From an uncultured Muribaculaceae bacterium (GTDB lineage: Bacteria > Bacteroidota > Bacteroidia > Bacteroidales > Muribaculaceae): a stretch of DNA of 64,000 bases. The stretch is from contig CAJTTG010000005.1 in NCBI GenBank assembly GCA_910579185.1, positions 53,930 through 117,929 of the forward strand, in the 5' to 3' direction. Shown here piece after piece: positions 59,528 to 64,000 of the stretch. The notes under the pieces were generated by a model, which saw nothing but the letters and a program-made list of their open reading frames with translations, did not search any database and was not told the DNA's origin. Position 1 is the stretch's first letter. Every line of letters starts with the position of its first letter. A program made the translations under genes and the position numbers.

Positions 59528-60625
59528 TTATTTCTTGTAGCTCTTCTTATAGAATTTCTTGGAAGTCACAACCGCCGGGAATCTTTTCCTGCGGATCTGG
59601 ACCTGAAGTTCCGTTCCGGTCTTGGCAAACGGTGCTTCAACCATCGCCATCGCTATGCTCTTGTCGACCGACAGGCCGCGGTAGCCCGTCGTGATGGAGC
59701 CTACAACGTTGCCTTCAATGTCCAGAACCTCATAGCCGTGGCGCGGAATTGCCCTGTCGAGCACTTCAAGGCCCACTATCTTTCTTGTCGGGCCTTCCTC
59801 TTTCTGTCGGGCCACGGTCTCTCGTCCTATGAAATCGCCCTTATCGAGCTTGACAAACATCGACAAGCCGGCTTCTACAGGGGTGATGTCGTCAGCAAGC
59901 TCGTCGCCGTAGAGCGGAAGCCCTACTTCAAAGCGGAGCGTGTCGCGGCAGCCAAGGCCACAAGGCTTGCAGCGTTCGCTCTCCATAAGCGCGTCCCACA
60001 TGCTGCTGATCACATCAGGTTCTGCGTAGATCTCGAAGCCATCCTCTCCCGTGTAACCTGTACGGCTCACAAGTATGTGGGCTCCGTCAAGCAGTTCCTC
60101 TTTGAATGTGTAGAATGTCAGTTCCGACGCATTGATGCCTAAAACCTCTTTCAACACCGTTTCCGATTGCGGACCCTGCACGGCAAGCTCTGCCAAAGAG
60201 TCGCTGAGATCATCGATCTCCACATCGTAGCCCTCGGCATTCTTGCGGATCCATGCAACATCCTTTTCTATGTTCGATGCGTTGATAACCAGGAAGAATG
60301 AATCCTCTGCGCGACGATACACGAGCAGATCGTCAACCGTCCCACCATTTTCGTTGAGCATCATTCCGTAGAGCACCTGTCCGTCATGGGCTTTTGCTAC
60401 ATCGTTGGTGAAGATATGGTTCACATAGCGCAGGGCGTCCGGTCCCGAGATATTGACCTCGCCCATGTGCGAGACGTCGAATACACCGCAGTCATTCCTG
60501 ACGGCGGCATGTTCCTCCGCTATCCCTTCATACTGGATCGGCATATCAAATCCTGCAAATGGGCTGATAAGAGCCCCGGCTGCGACATGTCGGTCATAAA
60601 GACATGTCCGTTTGTTTTGTTCCAT
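59528..60625 (-). CDS. gcvT: Aminomethyltransferase (T protein)
   Basis: Transfers the methylene of aminomethyl-lipoyl-H to tetrahydrofolate, releasing ammonia. 365 residues. Conserved SPFAGFDMPIQYEGIAEEHAAVRNDCGVFDVSHMGE at the N-terminus, the folate-site Asp in NGGTVDDLLVYR, then YTGEDGFEIYAEP, CGLGCRDTLRFEVGLPLYGDEL and the C-terminal barrel (GYRGLSVDKSIAMAMVE). The end is basic. Third position is normal: lplA-gcvT-gcvH-gcvPA-gcvPB-lpdA, all on one strand. Confidence 0.97.
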   Translation of the reverse strand: MEQNKRTCLYDRHVAAGALISPFAGFDMPIQYEGIAEEHAAVRNDCGVFDVSHMGEVNISGPDALRYVNHIFTNDVAKAHDGQVLYGMMLNENGGTVDDLLVYRRAEDSFFLVINASNIEKDVAWIRKNAEGYDVEIDDLSDSLAELAVQGPQSETVLKEVLGINASELTFYTFKEELLDGAHILVSRTGYTGEDGFEIYAEPDVISSMWDALMESERCKPCGLGCRDTLRFEVGLPLYGDELADDITPVEAGLSMFVKLDKGDFIGRETVARQKEEGPTRKIVGLEVLDRAIPRHGYEVLDIEGNVVGSITTGYRGLSVDKSIAMAMVEAPFAKTGTELQVQIRRKRFPAVVTSKKFYKKSYKK

Positions 60626-60652
60626 GTTATTAGAATCTGTATTAGAGTTTGT

Positions 60653-61636
60653 TCAGTTCGATAATAATTCTGTTAGTTGATTGTTGTTCATCCCGTATAT
60701 CACTGTCCCGGCATCGAATCCTTCAAGGGCTTCTGCTATGCTCTGCCGATCGTGCCTGACACCTTTGAGACGCCCGGTCAGTTCCGTATCCAGATCCCCC
60801 ACAAGGAAAAAATCGCCTGCAAGGTCCAGATCCTGGATCAAACCATTCTCATCGGTGGTCACATCAACCTGAAACTCCCCGACGCCATCTATCCGCCTCA
60901 TCCATCGGGTAGGCTTGCGGCGACGGGCGCGGAACACCCATTCGTCGTCGTAATACGGTCGCTCCATCTCCTCTATTGCGGCCACGTCGGCCTCCGTCAG
61001 ATGCAGAGTCCCGTTGCAGAGGCTCTCTCTTGCGTGCTGCTTGAATTTCTCAAGCCCTATTGTCAGGTGCTCCTTCAGGGTAGTGATACGGCTGCGCACC
61101 GAAGCGACGCCCTTCGATGCCATCTTGACGGTCGGCGGCGTGATAGCTTCGGCCATCGCTGTATGGTCTGTGTCGAAAAGCATGGTGCCGTGGACAATGC
61201 TGTGACCCGGGATATGATAGAACGCGTTACCCGACACCTTCCGGTCGCCGATCAGTATATCGTTGCGCGACGTGTCCGAAGCGTCAAGACCCAGTTCTCG
61301 CAGCATACCCGTGACCATACGCGTATAGCGGCCGAACGTCGTGCAAACCTCCTGATCGTTAGCCGTGATATAGCTCATCATGATATTGTCGCGGTTGGCG
61401 AACACGCAGCCACCACCGCTCTTGCGGCGGCACATGGCTATGCCGTTTCTTCGGCAATAATCGATATTCACCTCATTGTCTATGATCTGGTTGCGCCCGA
61501 AGATAACCGTCGGATCAACCTGCCACATAAAAAACAGATCCGTTTCTCCGGCCACATTTCGGGCAAGATACTCCTCCATCGCAAGATAGAATGGCAAGCG
61601 ACGGACCTCTGTATCGGGCAATTCCACATAGATCAT
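60653..61636 (-). CDS. lplA: Lipoate--protein ligase (LplA family)
   Basis: Attaches lipoate to GcvH (and other carriers). The frame opens at 61669, but the promoter at 61640-61670 rules out starts upstream of 61636; the ATG there begins IYVELPDTEVRRLPFYLAMEEYLAR, the usual family N-terminus, giving 327 residues. Motifs: WQVDPTVIFGRNQ, CRRKSGGGCVFANRDNIMMSYIT (the RRxSGGG lipoyl-AMP loop) and DILIGDRKVSGNAFY. A C-terminal accessory domain (about 240-327) is present. lipA/lipB are absent from the window, so lipoate may be scavenged. First gene of the operon. The predicted mRNA begins at or next to the ATG (leaderless). Confidence 0.93.
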   Translation of the reverse strand: MIYVELPDTEVRRLPFYLAMEEYLARNVAGETDLFFMWQVDPTVIFGRNQIIDNEVNIDYCRRNGIAMCRRKSGGGCVFANRDNIMMSYITANDQEVCTTFGRYTRMVTGMLRELGLDASDTSRNDILIGDRKVSGNAFYHIPGHSIVHGTMLFDTDHTAMAEAITPPTVKMASKGVASVRSRITTLKEHLTIGLEKFKQHARESLCNGTLHLTEADVAAIEEMERPYYDDEWVFRARRRKPTRWMRRIDGVGEFQVDVTTDENGLIQDLDLAGDFFLVGDLDTELTGRLKGVRHDRQSIAEALEGFDAGTVIYGMNNNQLTELLSN

Positions 61637-61639
61637 GTG

Positions 61640-61670
61640 CAAATGTAAAAAACTTTGTCCGCATTTCAAA
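61640..61670 (-). promoter_or_regulatory. Promoter of the lplA-gcv operon
   Basis: On the minus strand: TTTG (61667-61670), 19 bp, TACATTTG (61640-61647), then CAC and the ATG. Both boxes match the consensus fully, so the predicted transcript starts on the A of the ATG. Confidence 0.75.
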
Positions 61671-61743
61671 AGATTTCCACCCTCGCAAACAAAACTTTCA
61701 CAACTTTTCCCCCTCCCCCTCTTTTACTCTCTTAACTCTCCCA

Positions 61744-61790
61744 GCGTTCAGGTCGGGGTCACGGCTCTCCGAGCCGTCGATCCGCTCCCC
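61744..61790 (+). repeat. Hairpin repeat copy 1
   Basis: Core GTCGGGGTCACGGCTCTCCG continuing AGCCGTCGATCCG; 7-bp stem ACGGCTC/GAGCCGT with a TCC loop at 61761-61777. Differs from copy 3 by one base (CAGG vs CAAG). Confidence 0.85.
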
Positions 61791-61839
61791 CCTCTAAACT
61801 CTCCCACTCTCTCACTCTCTTACTCTCTTCACTCTCCCA

Positions 61840-61885
61840 GTGTTCAAGTCGGGGTCACGGCTCTCCGAGCCGTCGATCCGCCCCC
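61840..61885 (+). repeat. Hairpin repeat copy 2
   Basis: Same core as copies 1 and 3; hairpin at 61857-61873. GTGTTCAAG instead of GCGTTCAAG. Confidence 0.85.
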
Positions 61886-61932
61886 TCTCTAAACTCTAAA
61901 CTCTCCAACTCTCTCACTCTAAACTCTATATT

Positions 61933-62868
61933 TCACTTCCTCCATGGATCATCCTCTCTTTCCGGCAACATTGATCGCCAGTCAAGTCCGTTTGTGTCTA
62001 TGTCGTATGCGAATTCAGCATCTTCAAGTAGCGTGTAATAATCCGGATGATAGTAGCTGTGGCAATTTCGATTGCTGGAATGATAATAGAGTAAAATAAT
62101 CTCGTCAGGTTCAGACTCATTGTCATAAACCACCGGGATTCTGTGGTGTCTCAGTTTGCCGGGAAGAGCTCCTATGATGCTGGCCATCGTTGTCCCTTGG
62201 CCATTGGTGCCTGCTTGGAGTTTGATATCCTTCTGCCCTTCCCACGCAGGGAATCCCTGAACCCCCATATCCGTCAATTCCTCTTCCCACGAGAATATAT
62301 CGACTGTATTGTTTTGACTGTTAACCTTAAATCCCTGACACGCGATTATGCCCTTGGTTTCCATCTGCGAGAAATCATACATTGTGATCTCTGTATTTGT
62401 GGGTATGTGCACAAGCCTGACTTTCAGGTCACTGGTTTCGGTAATACACTCTTTTATGTACACCATGAAACTCTTTTGGCGTTCCCTCTGAAGAGATGAA
62501 CCATAAATGGATTCATATTCTTGGCAATATCCCGATGCGTGGCTGCTAAAATAATTTGATAAAGGATATCGTTCGGATCTTGTCATTTTGTACACGTGGA
62601 CTATTTTTTTCTGTGATCCATCCACATTGTTATACACTTCAACTTCTCCCCAAGATAAGGTGTTGGAGTCGTAGCCATCTCCCCAGTACTGCTCCATCAG
62701 TTGTTGGATATCCGGTTGTATTTGGTCGCTGTTTGCCGGTGGCTCCGGGGTTATAGGTGCGTCATTTAATTTATCATCATCTGAGCAACTATAGAGAATT
62801 ACTGTCAATGCCGTCAACAATGCGACAGATGCTATGCGTTTCGCGTATATGCTTATAATTAGAGTCAT
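61933..62868 (-). CDS. Lipoprotein of unknown function, paralogue A
   Basis: 311 residues. Lipobox LYSC, lipid Cys28. The mature part shares with the next gene WGEVEVYNNVDGSQKKIVHVYK / WGEIEIFNQPDGSQQKICHIYE, MYDFSQM/MYDFTQM, CQGFKVNS/CNGFKVNS, PGKLRHHRIPVVYD/PGRLKHHRVPVIYD, PDEIILLY and a terminal DPW. No recognised domain. About 30 bp separates it from paralogue B, so the two form an operon. A tandem duplication is the simplest explanation. Confidence 0.75.
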   Translation of the reverse strand: MTLIISIYAKRIASVALLTALTVILYSCSDDDKLNDAPITPEPPANSDQIQPDIQQLMEQYWGDGYDSNTLSWGEVEVYNNVDGSQKKIVHVYKMTRSERYPLSNYFSSHASGYCQEYESIYGSSLQRERQKSFMVYIKECITETSDLKVRLVHIPTNTEITMYDFSQMETKGIIACQGFKVNSQNNTVDIFSWEEELTDMGVQGFPAWEGQKDIKLQAGTNGQGTTMASIIGALPGKLRHHRIPVVYDNESEPDEIILLYYHSSNRNCHSYYHPDYYTLLEDAEFAYDIDTNGLDWRSMLPEREDDPWRK

Positions 62869-62898
62869 GTTATGAGCTTTTTAGGTGGATAATTTTTT

Positions 62899-63681
62899 TC
62901 AATGCCACGGATCTGTTTCTCTGACCGGTAATTTCCAGCTTTTCCAGTCCACGTCTATCTGATCCTCATATACGAACTCCGCGCCTTTCAGGAGTTCATA
63001 ATATTGGGGGTGAAAATAGCGGTCGAGATATAGCAGAATGATTTCGTCAGGCTGAGGCTCGTCGTCATATATGACCGGTACACGATGGTGTTTCAATCTT
63101 CCCGGCATAGGGCCTGCTGCTTTCATTATTAAAGTTCCGTAGTCATTATAAAAAGCCATGCGTACAACCTCTGTATTTACGTTTTCCACCGGTTCAATTA
63201 TGCCATCACTATACGTCAGGATCTCCCTCTCAGGTTCTTTCCATGTAAAGGTCTCCACACTGTTGTCAACGCTGTTAACCTTGAATCCGTTGCAAGTCAT
63301 AGTGCCACCCTCGGTCATTTGTGTGAAGTCGTACATTATGACCTCTTTGCCCGATGGCTCATGTGTGAGTACTACCTTTTCATCCTCTTGATATATTGTG
63401 AAATCATTCAGACGGCTCACTCCATGATTCCCATAATTGGATTCCATCCATTTGCAATAGTTCGAAGTGTTTGTCCACGATACCCAAGGAGTGATTTCGT
63501 ATATATGGCATATTTTCTGCTGTGATCCATCAGGTTGGTTGAAGATCTCAATCTCTCCCCATTTGGTGAAATTATTAAAATAGTAGATGTGATGTTGCTG
63601 TGCAATATCATCATCCTCTTCGCAGCTGCTTAATCCTATTATCGTAAATAGCAAAAATGGAATGAAGATCAGTTGTTTCAT
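62899..63681 (-). CDS. Lipoprotein of unknown function, paralogue B
   Basis: 260 residues. Lipobox GLSSC, lipid Cys20. About 50 residues shorter than paralogue A at the N-terminal side of the mature protein. Same conserved blocks (see paralogue A), including FTKWGEIEIFNQPDGSQQ and HHRVPVIYDDEPQPDEIILLY. First of the pair behind a full-consensus promoter. Predicted on the outer membrane; no partner such as a SusC-type receptor is adjacent. Confidence 0.75.
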   Translation of the reverse strand: MKQLIFIPFLLFTIIGLSSCEEDDDIAQQHHIYYFNNFTKWGEIEIFNQPDGSQQKICHIYEITPWVSWTNTSNYCKWMESNYGNHGVSRLNDFTIYQEDEKVVLTHEPSGKEVIMYDFTQMTEGGTMTCNGFKVNSVDNSVETFTWKEPEREILTYSDGIIEPVENVNTEVVRMAFYNDYGTLIMKAAGPMPGRLKHHRVPVIYDDEPQPDEIILLYLDRYFHPQYYELLKGAEFVYEDQIDVDWKSWKLPVRETDPWH

Positions 63682-63712
63682 GGAGATTGTGGATTAAGGT
63701 TAGCAATATTCA

Positions 63713-63744
63713 CAAATATAATTGTTTATAAACATAAGATCAAA
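63713..63744 (-). promoter_or_regulatory. Promoter of the lipoprotein pair
   Basis: On the minus strand: TTTG (63741-63744), 20 bp, TATATTTG (63713-63720). Full consensus; leader about 28 nt. Confidence 0.8.
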
Positions 63745-63876
63745 TAGTTACCCCCCCCCATTTTAGGTATTTTAACTTTTCTGTGCTTTACAATCTACAA
63801 ACTTGTATGTTTCTATTCACATCACCCCCTCTCTAAACTCTAAACTCTATTACTCTCTTACTCTCTTACTCTCCCT

Positions 63877-63923
63877 GCGTTCAAGTCGGGGTCACGGCTC
63901 TCCGAGCCGTCGATCCGCTCCCC
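63877..63923 (+). repeat. Hairpin repeat copy 3
   Basis: GCGTTCAAGTCGGGGTCACG and onward identical to copy 1 except one base; hairpin at 63894-63910; same orientation as copies 1 and 2. Confidence 0.85.
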
Positions 63924-63937
63924 TCTAAACTCTATTA

Positions 63938-64000
63938 CTCTCCAACTCTCCAACTCTCCAACTCTCCAACTCTCCAACTCTCCAACTCTCCAACTCTCCA
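63938..64000 (+). repeat. Tandem 8-mer CTCTCCAA
   Basis: Seven full copies plus seven bases of an eighth, identical and uninterrupted, ending at the window edge, so the true length is unknown. Confidence 0.9.

Larger units (their letters stand above)
61700..61930. repeat. Pyrimidine-rich repeat block
   Basis: Almost pure C/T/A on the plus strand (ACTCTC, TCTAAACTC motifs), enclosing two copies of the hairpin repeat (61744 and 61840, period ~96 bp). It lies between the stop of the 311-residue lipoprotein gene and the lplA promoter. No ORF of interest. Confidence 0.75.
63682..64000. other. 319-bp non-coding region to window end
   Basis: Promoter of the lipoprotein pair at 63713-63744, an AT-rich stretch with a poly-C run at 63752-63759, then the pyrimidine-rich repeat block with hairpin copy 3 and an 8-mer tandem repeat running off the window. 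Confidence 0.7.

Noticed and set aside
61744..61885. tRNA-like T-loop (GTTCAAGTC) in the hairpin repeats
   Set aside because: No acceptor or anticodon stems can be formed around it; the element is only ~46 bp.
61637..61932. Glycine riboswitch ahead of the gcv operon
   Set aside because: The promoter leaves no leader, so no riboswitch can be transcribed before lplA; no tandem glycine aptamer motifs were seen.
63938..64000. CRISPR-like array
   Set aside because: The unit is 8 bp with no spacers; a microsatellite.

Overview
The window reads as chromosomal DNA of a Bacteroidales bacterium. At least twelve genes sit behind a TAnnTTTG box, often with TTTG about 20 bp upstream, which is the Bacteroidota housekeeping promoter. 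Shine-Dalgarno sequences are almost absent. The gene content fits: two-subunit glycine decarboxylase, SUF cluster, single-chain PFOR, a TonB-type barrel protein, a type IX sorting tail, GH84 and GH109 glycosidases. GC is a little above 50 percent, which with this gene set suggests Muribaculaceae (S24-7); the family call is inference. No rRNA, tRNA, CRISPR array, prophage or insertion sequence was recognised.

Layout. 1-5.1 kb: 3' end of a secreted endonuclease I-type protein, then pheT-yebC. 5.4-6.95 kb: a TPR membrane protein and a cytidylate kinase-like protein, divergent. 6.95-10.8 kb: minus-strand operon yciO-like, ATPase/TOPRIM-like protein, menA, DUF308 membrane protein. 10.9-14.3 kb: a Pro/Gly-rich lipoprotein facing a TonB-dependent-type barrel protein. 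14.4-21.5 kb: tripartite RND efflux operon ending in lpxA. 21.6-26.8 kb: GH84 hexosaminidase divergent from a GH109-like protein and a glycosyltransferase. 26.8-33.4 kb: dGTPase, flippase, PFOR. 33.6-35.3 kb: SGNH esterase and a free-standing B3/4 domain protein. 35.4-41.5 kb: cvpA, sufBCDS and a ThiF-like E1 protein. 41.7-46.3 kb: a possible short RNA, then pyrG-yidC-ferritin. 46.4-50.4 kb: purB, then an exported Cys-knuckle protein and a WG-repeat protein. 50.6-53.7 kb: a pseudouridine synthase with a Gly/Tyr/Asn/Gln-rich tail, then asnS. 53.7-61.7 kb: a long operon lplA-gcvT-gcvH-gcvPA-gcvPB-lpdA-glycosyltransferase. 61.7-64 kb: two paralogous lipoproteins bracketed by pyrimidine-rich repeats.

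The most coherent machinery is the lipoate/glycine cleavage operon. It carries ligase, T, H, both halves of P, and an E3, with 4-bp overlaps between gcvPA/gcvPB and gcvPB/lpdA. The most unusual non-coding features are a 182-bp near-palindrome filling the gcvH-gcvPA gap, a hairpin repeat family (three near-identical copies around the lipoprotein pair and a diverged copy near 5.2 kb), an almost identical terminator hairpin at two distant loci, and an intrinsic terminator placed upstream of the pyrG promoter. The protein most worth following is the 529-residue ATPase with a TOPRIM-like C-terminal half and a Ser where the catalytic Walker B Glu is expected.
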